DNA of 64,000 nt, taken from Alternaria dauci. Taxonomy: Eukaryota > Ascomycota > Dothideomycetes > Pleosporales > Pleosporaceae. The translations under genes and the position numbers were made by a program. Under the pieces are notes generated by a model, which had not been told where the DNA came from, searched no databases, and saw only the letters and a program-made list of their open reading frames with translations. The DNA is taken from the NCBI RefSeq assembly GCF_042100115.1, contig NC_091272.1:4774001-4838000 (forward strand). Direction: 5' to 3'. This document shows, in pieces, positions 10,382 through 21,185 of this stretch. The first letter of the stretch is position 1; each line of letters starts with the position of its first letter.

Positions 10382-12668
10382 TTAAGCCTCGGTGTCCGTG
10401 ATGAGCTTGGTGATCTTGCCAATGGCAATCGTCTGACCTTGATCACGGAGCGTGAACCTACCCAGCTGCGGGTAATCCTCGAATCGCTCTACACAGATGC
10501 TTCCAGCGGTACCGGTAACTTGCAGGCGTGCAATAATGCTCATGCCCTTGGTGGCGAATCCTGGTGCTTTCTTCGATTTGCGTCCAGTGCCCTTCTCTAG
10601 CTTGTGCAACAGGGCGGTAATGGTAACCTCTTCTTGTGCTGCATGGACGTGGAGCACACAGTTGAATCCGGCTGTGAGGATAGACTTGATGTCAAGGAGT
10701 ACGACCTGGGCCTCGAACTGGGAGACACAGTGGACAGGTCGCTTTGGTGAGCAAAGAACGTAACCCTTAAAAGAAGTCAGCTAGTGATCTTAGGCGAAGC
10801 ATCGATCAAGCTACTTACAAGCAGAATATCTTCTTCTTCAATACCTCGGAGTCGCACGCGAATTTGGTCACCGCAAGTCGCGCCAGGGATTTCGTCTTCC
10901 TGTTCACCGTACAAGGCAGAGATGTGGATTGTTTGTCGGTTAGGCATCATGAGATACCTTTATGTGGTTAGCAAGCAGCCGATGGTGATTTATCAAGACG
11001 TGACCTACTTTTGCTCCTTCTTGATAATACCGGACTCAATCTTGCCTTCGATCATCGTACCCATGTCCTTGTACTTGGCGGCGATGGGCATCATGAATGG
11101 CGCATTGAGCTTACGTTCGAGCGCTTGCATGTTGTCGAGGTATTCAAGCAGAGATGGACCGTCATACCATGGCGCCAGTTCCTATTTCTGAAGTCAGTTC
11201 ACGTCTTATGTACAAACGACCGGTTGCTTACCTTTGGTACACGGGTCTTGATACCAGTGAATGTCTGTGCGCTGACCGGCATCATACTGATGTCGGTCTT
11301 TGGGTTGTAGCCGAGACCCTTCAAGAAGGCCACTACCTTGGTGGTGCACTCCTTGAATCTGTCTTCGGACCACTCAACGGTCGGGTCGTCCATCTTGTTA
11401 ACAACGATGAGAATCTTGTTGACACCTTGGGTCTTGGCCAGCATAGCGTGCTCTCGGGTTTGGCCACCCTTCTCGAAACCCGTCTCGTACTCTCCCTTAC
11501 GGCCAGAGATGACGAGGATACCGACATCTGCTTGCGAGGCACCACTGATCATGTTGGGCACATATGTCTTGTGGCCTGGTGCGTCCAGAATGGAGTAGCG
11601 GCGCTTCTCCGTCTCAAAGAAACCTCGACCGACTTCGATAGTCTTACCCTGCTGTCGCTCTTCCTTGTTCAAATCAAGCGCCCACGAGATGTACCAGGTT
11701 TCACGGCCGGCGTCCTTGGCTTCCTTCTTGTACTTGTCGAGAGTTCGCTCGTCGACCATGCCGGTCGATATCAGGATACTGCCACCGAGAGTGGACTTTC
11801 CTGCGTCGACGTGGCCCAAGAAAATAATGTTGACGTGCTCCTTGCCGTAGATTTCAGCAAGAGTGGCTTCGTCAACCACCTCCTCGACCTCCTTCTCAAC
11901 GTCCTGTGCCGCCTTCTTCTCAACAGCCCTTTCCTTGGGTGTTGGGCTATTGCGCCCAGAGGATGGGGTTGGCGAAGTCCTGCCAGAGCCTGCGGATGCT
12001 GGGGTGGCCTCGCCAGTCTTTTCAATGGCCTTCGCAGCGGTGACCTTGGTACCGGCTTCAGGGGCGCCCTTCTCCTTGTCGGCCTTTTCTTTCGCGGCCG
12101 ATGGCGCGGCTGGTGTGCCGAGACTGAGGACCTTTGTGCCGCCTGCCTTCTCGACCTTTGGTGCTGCGGCCTCGCCTCCGATGGACAAGACCTTTGCCTT
12201 GGGTGCGCTGTCGCCGCCAATTGAGAGAACCTTTGCTTTGGGGGCGTCCTTCTTGGCCTCAGCAGGCGCAGCACTGTCCGAGGCAGCCACGTCGTCGCCT
12301 CGCTTTGCTATTCTTACGGGGGCCTGGCCTTGCTGCGGCTGCTGGGCCTGGAAGTTTTGCTGGTACTGCTGTCCATATTGTGGGTAACCTCCCTGCTGCC
12401 CACCGTACTGTTGCCCGTATTGTGGGTAACCCTGTTGTTGCTGGTAGCCGCCATATTGCTGTTGGTTGTACTGGTTGTAGCCACCGTATTGCTGCTGGCC
12501 GTACTGCTGGTAGCCACCGTAGCCACCGTAGGCTTGGCCAGGGACGAAAGCGCTCGCGCCCGGTGTGAAGGACTGCGCTCCCGGTGTGAAAGTGGGCGTG
12601 TTGTTGAGATTCATGCCCTGCGCCTGCTGCGCGAGGCGTTCCTCCTCCTGCTCCCAGTTGTCGGCCAT
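10382..12668 (-). CDS. SUP35: Translation termination factor eRF3 (Sup35)
   Basis: Four exons: 11232-12668, 11009-11181, 10819-10957 and 10382-10765, giving 710 aa. Residues about 45-115 are a Q/Y/G-rich region with repeated QQYGGY and PQYGQQ units, the hallmark of the Sup35 prion-forming N domain. The M region (about 116-265) is Lys/Glu/Ala-rich and contains three spaced copies of a K-V-L-S-(I/L)-G motif. The GTPase follows, with the P-loop GHVDAGKS at about 285-292, DAPGH, and NKMD, and the elongation-factor-like beta-barrel domains end in ITKLITDTEA. eRF3-GTP forms the termination complex with eRF1 at stop codons in the cytosol. TFTPG and SAFVPG just before the prion-like region resemble overlapping PAM2 motifs for poly(A)-binding protein (inference). 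It is divergent from Yrb30. Confidence 0.97.
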
Positions 12669-13149
12669 TGTGACGTCGGTCGTCGCAGGGATGAGTCGTG
12701 TGGTTGGGTTGGTAGGGTAGCGACGGCGGGCGTGAACGGCGCTGCGGGGGCGACTAAATCGCTCTTGTCAACGAGTAGGCGAGAGGGTGCGTGAATTCGA
12801 CCCGCACCCAAAGAGCGACTACGGCAGTATATAAGTGGATGGGCGTCGAGTGTCGTCGGCGAAAAGTGAAAATGTGCCGCGTCGTTGCTGCCCACGCAAG
12901 ATTTGGCGGGGTCGCTTTCGGTGGCTGAGTGGGGCTGACCCAACGCCTCGCTGCCTAACATTGGTTAGGGCTCCTAGCAACAAAGACACTCACAAACACA
13001 CAAACACTCACATTCCTTGTCACATGTCACAATTATCCCTGGTTGCCTTCTCTAGCAACCCAACACTCTGACCTCATGCTTCATCCAACCGAAACTTCTC
13101 ACCACCCAACCGTTGCCATACAAGGGTGAAACCCAATCGATAGGTCAAG
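12669..13149. promoter_or_regulatory. Divergent promoter between Sup35 and Yrb30
   Basis: A 481-bp intergenic region between two divergently transcribed housekeeping genes. It contains a TATATAAG element at 12828-12835, about 160 bp upstream of the Sup35 start when read on the minus strand and about 315 bp before Yrb30 on the plus strand. The near-palindromic TATATA core does not settle its direction. The stretch before Yrb30 is rich in ACAAACACTCAC-like CA sequence, common in fungal 5' leaders. Confidence 0.45.
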
Positions 13150-15483
13150 ATGGAGTCGCTCCTCGCAAATGTATGACTATGCTTTGACTCCCAACACGTC
13201 ATAGGCAGACATGGAGCTATGATTCTCGTATCCACTGCTCATGCTGACGTGTGATAGGTTACCAAACAGGCTATGAGCTATGCCATCAGAAGCGGCATAG
13301 CGATTACCAGCCACTATGCGCTCAAGCAATGCGGGCGACTGATGAAGACAGTCGATGGCCGTGAAAAGCAAGAGCTCGCCAATTTGCAGATAAGATTAGA
13401 CTCCAAAATCAAAATCATCTCACCAGCCATCGACATGATAGAGCTGATTGCAGCGCGCGGAAACACCTCGCTGGAGTCTGCTGTAGGACTCACCAAGTCT
13501 CTTCGCTGGGACATCCAGACATTAGGCAGCCGTGTGGAAAAGGCTGTTGCCGAAGAGCAGCTTGCGAGAAGGGGCAGCTCCAAGGCCAAATCACGGGATC
13601 AGAATGACGTTGAGCTCAAGATCATCATTGAAGAGATGAAGCGATTGCTGGAGCGCATCGAAGACGCTGTGCCACTCATTAACCTGGCTATCACAACATC
13701 CGGCACTAGTCTCTCCACCACTCTCCCGGCTACTGTATCGCCCTCGCGGCTCCTACAGGCCAGCACCTTCCTCACTTCTGGTGACATGCAATATTGCGCG
13801 ACAAAGCCCAGAGCTCAGCAGATTGGACCGACCTTCACCCTCTCCGTGTATATGTTGTTCGCTGGGTATGCTCATCGAGCCCACGAGGACGACATACGAG
13901 AAACAACATGGAAGGAGGTTATGCATAAAGCACGTGTTACGCTTATGAGGGTTCCGCTCGATAATGTCTACGACTACCCCACACCTTTCGGACAAGACAG
14001 CAGGCGGGCCGATGAGGCTAACCACCGCCATATTCCCTCTGATAGTGTGTTGCAGGAGTTTGCTTATCAACTTCTTATCGTCGAAGACTTGGATGACGGC
14101 CGTATGCACGAGTTCGAGGATGGCGAACCCCAACCAGGGCCTTACGATGGTGTGGAGCAGGCTGGTGTTCGTGAGATCATACCTATTCATGAAGTCTCCA
14201 AGATATTTTACGCCGACACGGGCAAGATACTGAACATTGGTTCCGACAACGAGACGAATAACCCAATTTTGTTGTTGAAGCGAGACGTCGATGCAGCGCC
14301 GCCACGCCGTATGATGGAACGTGATACGGAGGGACCTGGCTACGAGTCAGATGACTCACACACCATTGGCGACGACGGAGAAGATGCCGAGCAAACAGAG
14401 CTGGAAGAACAACTCCGACGCGAATCGACACCACATCTCGAAGAGCAAGCCCCACCGGAGCCTGAACGACCAACGTACCCCTGGCGACTACCTCCCACGC
14501 TGGATCTAGAGTGGATGGCATTTGAGGTGTACACTGAAGACCCGACCTCCGATTCTGAAATCGACGAAACAGAAGATTTGACCGAAGAGACCTCTTCGCT
14601 GTCACCAGAAGTTACGCCTACGCCACCCGATTTCCTAGGTCGCTTCTCTGCCCTCAACCTTCGTCCTAGTACACCCACTTCTCCCAACCCAACACCCCAC
14701 AACCAAATCATTCCGTCTCCAGAAAAGGCTTCGGCACCAACACCGCAGTATCAGCAACGAGTCCCAACGTCCTTTCCCACTGTTAAGACGTCCTTGTCCC
14801 TACTGGAAATGCTTATTCGCCTTACTGCTCTCCAACAGTTTCAGCAATCCTCCCACCTGGCCATTCCAGATGAGTTCCTCAACTTCTTCCTCTCAGATAG
14901 TAGCACAGTAGGGGCAGGTGGCGACGCTGAACTCAGGCGGAGGGTAAGGAGGGAAGCAAGGATGCGAGTTGGATTTGATCCGTATGATGAGAGTCCGATT
15001 AAGAGGAGAGGAGAGGAGTATCTGGAGCATGAATTGCATGAGCATGAGCATGCGCAAGAGGGTAGGAACGAAGATAGTTCTCCATATGACGATGGAGATA
15101 CGCTGACTGGAGATGGTGGTGATGGTATTGGTGGGAGGTATGATTACGACGGCTACCCCATTGGCCATCGTGCGTCGTCGCCGTACTCCCGGTCGCGAGG
15201 TAGCACACCTGGCCCGCCAAGTACACCAACCATTCCAACATCCAGTCGCTCGAGATCCTCAACTGACATCTCACACACCGGAAGGCAAAGCCTAGGCAAC
15301 GTCTCCTCACCGAGTCCACTTCTCAGACGAGCAACCACACAGCCAGGTCAACATCACCGTCAAGCACCTCAGCTTCGCACACTGAGGCAACCTGGCTTTT
15401 CACAAAGGGCGGGCAGCGCAGCGGAACCTCGTCCATCTAGCAGCATATCTCCTGACACACCCCCTAGCAGTGTGGCCAAATGA
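13150..15483 (+). CDS. YRB30: RanGTP-binding protein, Yrb30 family
   Basis: Two exons: a 21-nt first exon 13150-13170 (M-E-S-L-L-A-N) and 13258-15483, giving 748 aa. After splicing the start reads MESLLANVTKQAMSYAIRSG, the usual beginning of the fungal Ran-binding (Yrb30-type) family. The conserved N-terminal part holds GRLMKTVDG, KIKIISPAIDMIELIAARGN and LRWDIQTLG. In yeast, Yrb30 binds RanGTP and influences the nucleocytoplasmic Ran cycle (family knowledge). From about residue 330 the protein is acidic, Ser/Pro/Thr-rich and probably disordered, with a short conserved-looking helix near ETSLSLLEMLIRLTALQ. The tail makes it clearly longer than the yeast protein. The first exon is below ordinary ORF-scan size, so a scan alone would miss the true start. 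Confidence 0.85.
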
Positions 15484-15853
15484 TGAAGAGCTCGCCTATC
15501 ATGAACAGTGGATGGGGTTTTCGTGTGGTTTTGCGTTCATCAAGCGATACATAGCATTATGACGGCGTTCGAGATACCATTTGCTTTATCTACAGGGTCC
15601 ACCTTTATGTAGCGTAGTATGGCATAGCATAGCATAGCATAGCGAGCGAGCGAGCACTCATGATCAATTCTTTCATGAACATAAGATAAATGTAAGAGCA
15701 TTTCACATCATTTGTAAATCCTGTCAACATGCTCGCTCTGAGCCCAAGGAAATCAACTGAGCAAACACACGACATGCCCATACGCCATAAACACCCAAAG
15801 TCGTATTCACATATCCATCATCTCGCTTGTCCATTTCCCAGCCTCCTCCCTGC
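15484..15853. other. Convergent 3' region of Yrb30 and BSD genes
   Basis: 370 bp between two convergent stop codons. The only structure is the short tandem repeat at 15621-15656, described separately. Confidence 0.5.
15621..15656. repeat. Compound microsatellite (GCATA)4-(GAGC)3
   Basis: Four tandem copies of a 5-bp GCATA unit run directly into three copies of a 4-bp GAGC unit. It lies in the shared 3' region of two convergent genes. Copy number is likely variable between strains (inference). Confidence 0.85.
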
Positions 15854-17382
15854 TTACTCCCAGTCCTCCTCTTCGTCACTCTCCTCAGCCACGACCTTCT
15901 TCTTGCCATTTCCATCTCCTACACTGGGCGTCCTTGTTGTCGTTCCAGAGACGACATCGTAACTGGCATCGCTGTCTGCCACGCTTTTTTCATCGTTGGA
16001 TCGACGGGGTTGTGCTGTAGTTGCAGGTGTTGTTGTGGCAGGTTTGCTCGTTTCGTCGGTAGGTTTGAGGGTCTTGACGGAGGCGGTCAGGTCGGCTGGC
16101 TTGGGTGCGCTTGTGGTTGGGGCCGGGGCAGGTTTTGCGGTAGATGGGGTTGTGCTGGAGGGCTTGGTCACAGTAGCGTTGTCGTCGTCGGAGTCTTCAT
16201 CAGAGTCTTCTTCCTCGGAAGATTCCTCTTCCTCATCCTCTTCTTCATCGTCGTCTGATTCCTCTTCCTCGTCTTCTTCTTCTTCTTCAGAGTCTTCGTC
16301 CCAGGCTACTTCTTCGTCGGCGGCGGGTGTGGAAGCTGTGAAAAGAGGTCAGCGCTACATGCATCTTCAGGACACCGAACTCAACATACCCTTGAGCATC
16401 TCCCTCCTCCTCTGCTCCTCGCTCTCAATGACATGGCGCAGGAAATAGTATCTGCACCAAAAGACCTTGTATTCGACCTTCTCCGGCACACACTTCTCCA
16501 TGGCACTCCTCAGCTCCTCATGCTTCTCGAGATCCTTGGCAATAGCCTCGGTCTTCTTATCCACATCAAAGGCCGCCTTCCACTTCTCCCACTCCGGGCT
16601 TGCAGGATCTTTGAGGAAAGAGTCGAGCGTCGAGTGGATGACATGGAGCTGTGCGTCGAAGCGCGTCGCGTGAACAACCTTCTTGCCGCTGCTATCCTTG
16701 GACTCGAAGAGCACTTCACCGTTCTTGTCAGCTTCGGAGCCCGCTTCGGGAGGCGCGATGGTGACGGCGTCGCGGAGGAAGTTGCGGATGTTGCTGCCGA
16801 ACTTGAGGAGGGCTTCGTCGGCTGCGTCTTCTGCCTTTTCGACGTCCTTGAGCCGTTTGGCAGCTTCGGAGCGGAAGCGCGATAGTATGCCCTCTGCTTC
16901 CTTAACAATGTCTGCGGCAAGGGACTCGGGACGGTCGGGGTGGGCTTCCGTGTCTTCCTTTGGCTTGTCGGCAGAAGCGTCCTTGTCGGTGGGTGCGGAT
17001 TTGGAGGCCGAAGCGTCGGTGGGCTGGAGGGAGATTTTGCGCGCATGGCTGATGATGTTGGACACACTAGCCGTGGCGTTCTTGGTCAATGGCGCATATT
17101 GCTTGCTCGCGTTGTCGTAGTATTGCTCGCCCTATGCCACACGCAATTAGAAGGGGCGCGCACAGCCACACACGGCCATCTTACCTGCTTCTTAACGTTG
17201 CCCAGGAACCCTCCCAGACGCGCCGCCCATGGGCTGCTTGATATGGCTTTGTAAGCATCCTGGATCTCGGCGTTGAAGTTGCTGGCTGTCCCCTGGTGCG
17301 TGTTATCGCCGCTGGCCGACGACTGCTTGGTGGGGTCCTGCGGGTAGCTCTCCTCCTGGATGTGGTCGTAGGCGGAATCCAT
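15854..17382 (-). CDS. BSD-domain protein with acidic tail (Dos2/SYAP1-like)
   Basis: Three exons: 17185-17382, 16390-17131 and 15854-16335, in phase, giving 473 aa. The N-terminus ([12 protein letters not shown]...) and the helix around [20 protein letters not shown] are typical of fungal BSD proteins. The BSD domain is recognised by its closing [10 protein letters not shown] with the neighbouring Phe-Trp pair, after [10 protein letters not shown] and a charged helix. The last exon is Ser/Glu/Asp-rich, with long runs of acidic residues, then a Thr/Pro/Lys-rich part and a final E-E-D-W-E. Yeast Dos2 and animal SYAP1 have this arrangement; their molecular role is poorly known. A start nine codons upstream (17409) is also open, but MDSAYDH fits homologues better. 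No transmembrane segment. Confidence 0.8.
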
Positions 17383-17843
17383 AGCTACGATAGTCCAGAA
17401 GGGAGGCAATGTGCAGGTGAGTTGTGTGTAGGGTGGGAGCTAAGGATGTTGTCGTGGTCGTCCGATCAGTCGGTCAACCAAGGGTTCAGTCAACTGCGGG
17501 CGGGGCCATCATCATGCTCCGCAACTCACGCTAGTCGTTTGGCGACCAGATCTTCCTATGCCCTACGACACGCTCGCGTTACACAAAGACATGGCCATGC
17601 AGCCGACATGAAGGAATCCTATTTGTTCGAGCGCGAAAGCTCTCGTCTGTTTTGTTGCTCAGAGCATGCTACACTAGATCCAACGCCTTAGCTGCCCGGT
17701 GCTGATGTACGCGCTGTCTACGCGGACCTCGCTGTCCTGCGCACCCATCATAGATGCGCGCAGTCGTCGCCCGAGCCACTACTAGCATTCCCTCTTGCCT
17801 CGGCTGGCCTGGTATCGTTCCTCATATTACACAGTCCCGCGTC
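17383..17843. other. Promoter of BSD gene and 3' region of Tsr2
   Basis: 461 bp between two minus-strand genes. Short, unsupported frames only. It holds the BSD gene's promoter and the Tsr2 polyadenylation region. No further signal seen. Confidence 0.4.
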
Positions 17844-18461
17844 TCACCTCTTCTTCTTGCCAACCACCTTGGTGAAGCCATCATCGTCCACCTCTGGCTC
17901 TGGCTTCGGTTTCGCAGGCACAAGCGCAGGCGCTTCGCCCATCTCAACATCCTCATCCTCTTCGCTCTCCTCATCCACACTGTCCCATTCACCCTCTTGG
18001 TTTGTCTCTTTGACATTAACACTCCCAGTCGAAACCTCTTTTCCTTTGCGCTCTTGCCACTTCTTCTGCAGTGCATCCACCGTCGCTGTGTTTCCCTCGC
18101 CGATCTCCTTCCGTATCGTCATAATCTCGCGCGCAACGGCGACCTCGGTCTCGTCTTCTACTCGCACGCCAAATTCGTCCTCGAGCACTTGTAAAAGGAC
18201 GACTTCGACATCTTCCGCGTCTGTCAGAGGCTCGGCTGCGAAGAGTTCTGAGATTTGGCCTGCGAGCCAGTCGCGTTTATCTGAAGAGTCGGGGCCGCCC
18301 CATTGGTTTTGGACGGCGACGGTCAGGTTTGCCCAGTTGAAGAGCGCGTGCCAAATTCCGAGGTCGAATTTGTTCTGGTATTCCTCTGGGGACGGTGTCA
18401 GAAAATTACACATATTTCTGCGCGACTACCTACCTGCGATTGGGCCGAATGCTGAAGACAT
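17844..18461 (-). CDS. TSR2: Pre-rRNA-processing protein Tsr2
   Basis: Two exons: a 28-nt first exon 18434-18461 encoding MSSAFGPIA, a 48-nt intron, and 17844-18385, giving 189 aa. The WGG-type core is clear: FDLGIWHALFNWANL, then VQNQWGGPDS and DWLAGQISELF. In yeast Tsr2 is the chaperone that holds Rps26 and delivers it to the 90S/40S pre-ribosome (family knowledge). The C-terminal third is acidic (EESEEDEDVEMGE) and ends in a basic V-V-G-K-K-K-R, as in other Tsr2 proteins, which fits binding of a very basic ribosomal protein. The frame also opens at an internal methionine (MCNFL), but that lies in the intron. Confidence 0.92.
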
Positions 18462-18708
18462 GTTGGAATGTGTTACTGAGCGAAATGGCTGAGCGTGGGC
18501 TTGCGTCACGAAATGTCGACAATTTTGCCCGTTATCGATAGGAAACTTGGGCCCCGCCATTTCATCACAATGACACGTGAGGACGCGCCGTCGCGTTGCG
18601 CCACATTGGAGATACAGCAGAATTGCATTAGCGCTGCGAATTGCTTTTCTTGGTCACGTCCTGCATTCCTCCAGAGAAGGTGTAAAAGTTCTCTCAACGA
18701 TAGGAACG

Positions 18709-19648
18709 TCAAGACTTCCTCACCAGCCAGTCCAGCTCCTTCGCCTGTTCCGTTGTAATAAGCTGCTCAAACCTCTCCTTTGTCAAGAAATCATGATCTG
18801 AGAACTCAAAGCCTGGTATCACCGTCTACGAGGTCACAATCACGTTAGCTTTCCTCGTCTCGTCATCTCAACACCACGACAAACACGTACCTCACTGATC
18901 AACAGCCTCTCTCCATCCGACCCATCAAGTAGAAAGCTCGCTTTATACTTCCCACCTTCAACAATCCACACACTCTTCTCTCCATTCGCAACGTCGTGTC
19001 CAACAACAAACGTCTCGATGCGTTTCTTGGCGCCGGATTCGTCGGCGTGGATGAGGACGTAGCGACCCCGACCTGAGATCAGGGTGTGTATCTATGCACC
19101 GAAATCAACATCAGTATCGCATACGACTTCCTCAACCGCCATCGCATCTACTATGGGGATGTAAGGAGTGAAAACAAAAGGCGACATACCGTCCTCCCCT
19201 TGTTCCTATGAAAATGTCCCTGCGGATTTACTGCGCTCAACATGTAGTATATGCTTGTACTCGCATTTCTGATGGCATTGTCGCCCGACATGGGCTTGTC
19301 GGCTGTATTCTTTACATCTTCTTCTTCGTCTCCGCCATTCTTTGATAAGAAGGGGTTGGGGATGGTAAGTGGGTTCCGATCGATCTCTGCATAGTAGCCA
19401 CCCTCGACATGTTTTTGGAGGTTGAGCGCCGAGATGATGGCTTGCGTGTTGGCGGGTTCGGTGGCGTCCGGGTTCGGAGTGTATACCTGTTTCATACTTC
19501 CTGGTGATGCCATGACTAGATTATCAAAGTCGATGGTTGGCTGCTTTGGCCGAGATGGAATGGCCCGTATGTGGCTCTTGGTGTTGGTGATCGATGACGT
19601 CATTTCCGCCCATCGCCGATAAGGCCCCCGAGCACTTCCCTCTGACAT
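18709..19648 (-). CDS. DUF985 cupin-fold protein (YML079W-like)
   Basis: Three exons: 19190-19648, 18891-19091 and 18709-18825, all phase 0, giving 258 aa. The cupin_5/DUF985 pattern is visible. IISALNLQKHVEGGYYAEI is the opening strand, STSIYYMLSAVNPQGHFHRNK carries the metal-type H-x-H, and the later strands are LISGRGRYVLIHAD, VVGHDVANGEKSVWIVEGG and TVIPGFEFSDHDF. Yeast YML079W has this fold, but its ligand is unsettled. The first ~45 residues are extra and non-conserved; an internal methionine (MASPGSMKQ) could be the true start. Same strand as Tsr2, 247 bp away. No secretion signal. Confidence 0.82.
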
Positions 19649-19779
19649 ATTGCCAAACGAATGATATTCAACGATCCGATTTGATAACGGTATTGATTCA
19701 ATATTGCTTGGTCAGTTAGTCTCAGCGCTGCTATACACACACACTTCTTAGTCGACTCCCCAATCTTGTCACTCTTTGC

Positions 19780-21010
19780 TCACTCCTTGCTCCCGTAACA
19801 TGGTCCCGTCTCCGCAGCCTTCATCTCCTTTGGTAATCCCTTATCTTCCGCTAAACCCCTATTTTGTTTGTTGCCTGTCTGCAGATCTCCTCCCACATCT
19901 TCATTCACTTTGTCTCCTGCTTGATCTGCCTGCCCTCCCAGTTTGTCCTGATCGTGTGCCATGTCACTTTGTGGTGCTGCGGGAGCCATCGCTCTGGGAG
20001 CAGCAGTAGACAACTTTCTTGCGCCTTGATCCTGGCTCTGAAAGTAATTAATAGCATACCTCACATCTCCAATTGAAAGAGTCTTGTTACCATTCTTTCC
20101 CGGAGGTCTTGCATTCCATTTCTCCCGGATCTTCGCCCACGCCGCATCTCTTCGCGATGGTCCCGTGATTCGAGCCAGCTCGTACAGCAGCTCCAAAAGC
20201 TCGCCTTTTCGCATCCCTCCGTGGTTCTCTAATTTGCTGCCACGCATTGGGTTTTGCTTCGAATCTCTTGGAAACATGTCCTCGCTGATGAGGTCCTTGC
20301 AGTCATTCACGTTCCAATAGTGTTGGATCCAGAGATTGTACTTCTGGAATCTGATCGCGTCAGTGTCGTTGGGAAGGATCCGTGGTGGAAAGGAATCTGA
20401 GCCGTCTTCATGCTCTAGTGTGGTGATGTCACTTTGCGGATTCTGTGGATTGTCCTTGTTCGCTTTTGTGTTGCTGACGCTGCCGGGTGCATTGCCAGAC
20501 TGACTGGCGAGGTCGTCATTTTCTCCGGCAGCGAATCCTGTATCTACGCATATCAGTCAGTCTCCAAGGCATAAGAGATTATTAACAATAGAACTCACCA
20601 TTCTCGTACTCATCCTTCCTAACGAACCTCCTCTCTCCTTCCCCACTTTCCAAGTCGATCGGCTTCTCCTGAACGTAGTGTTTTCGAGCATATTCCAAAT
20701 CGCTGAGCTGTATTTGTGCCGGCAGAATATTTGACTCATCGTCCATCCTCTTCTTCTGTCCTTCTTCTAAAAGATCATAGACTTGATTCCACGCGTCATC
20801 GCCTGGCGTGTCACTCGCAAGTGCGCTGATGCCTCGTAGGATCGGTAAAGGCCAGGTACTGATGGACCCGTTATACCGCATAGATTCAGGGATGGCGGTG
20901 CTGTCTTTTGTCCGAGGATCCCACTTATCCCGGACATTGGAAAGGAGCTTCAATCGCTCTTCGTAGCCGGGATCGCTTTTCGGTGGAAGCATGGTGTGGT
21001 TGGCAATCAA
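19780..21010 (-). CDS. Unrecognised protein with two copies of a ~60-aa unit
   Basis: Two exons, 20599-21010 and 19780-20537, joined by a phase-1 splice (GTGAGT donor) into 389 aa. I do not recognise the family. Two segments, about residues 54-113 and 246-305, look like diverged copies of one unit. Each has Leu-rich LLxxLxxLA, then a G and D-A-W or D-A-A-W, a charged stretch, and L-S-x-x-D-x-x-Y-A-x-x-x-Y. The region between them and the tail are polar and Asn/Gln/Lys-rich, probably disordered. No signal peptide or membrane segment. It lies head to tail with the AlcR-type regulator and the cupin gene. Function unknown; the repeated helical unit suggests a binding role (inference). Confidence 0.65.
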
Positions 21011-21185
21011 TAGCGCCAGTAGTGTTTGTCAACCCGAGAAAATGCTCACTGCGTTTATATAGTAAAGCGTCTTCCTTGTTTGCTATTTGCTAGGTCTTGA
21101 GCTATCAAGAAGAATACATCTGATCATAGACATCACGAGCAATTGACCTATAGCTACCTTCCCCACTCTCCCAACCTATTTCTTG

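Noticed and set aside
11154..12224. A 356-codon plus-strand open frame opposite Sup35
   Set aside because: It is antisense to the conserved GTPase and M region and has the composition of a shadow frame. Every feature is explained by the eRF3 gene on the other strand.
15996..16448. Poly-serine open frame on the plus strand
   Set aside because: Antisense to the Glu/Asp-rich tail of the BSD protein; the Ser runs are the complement of acidic codons.
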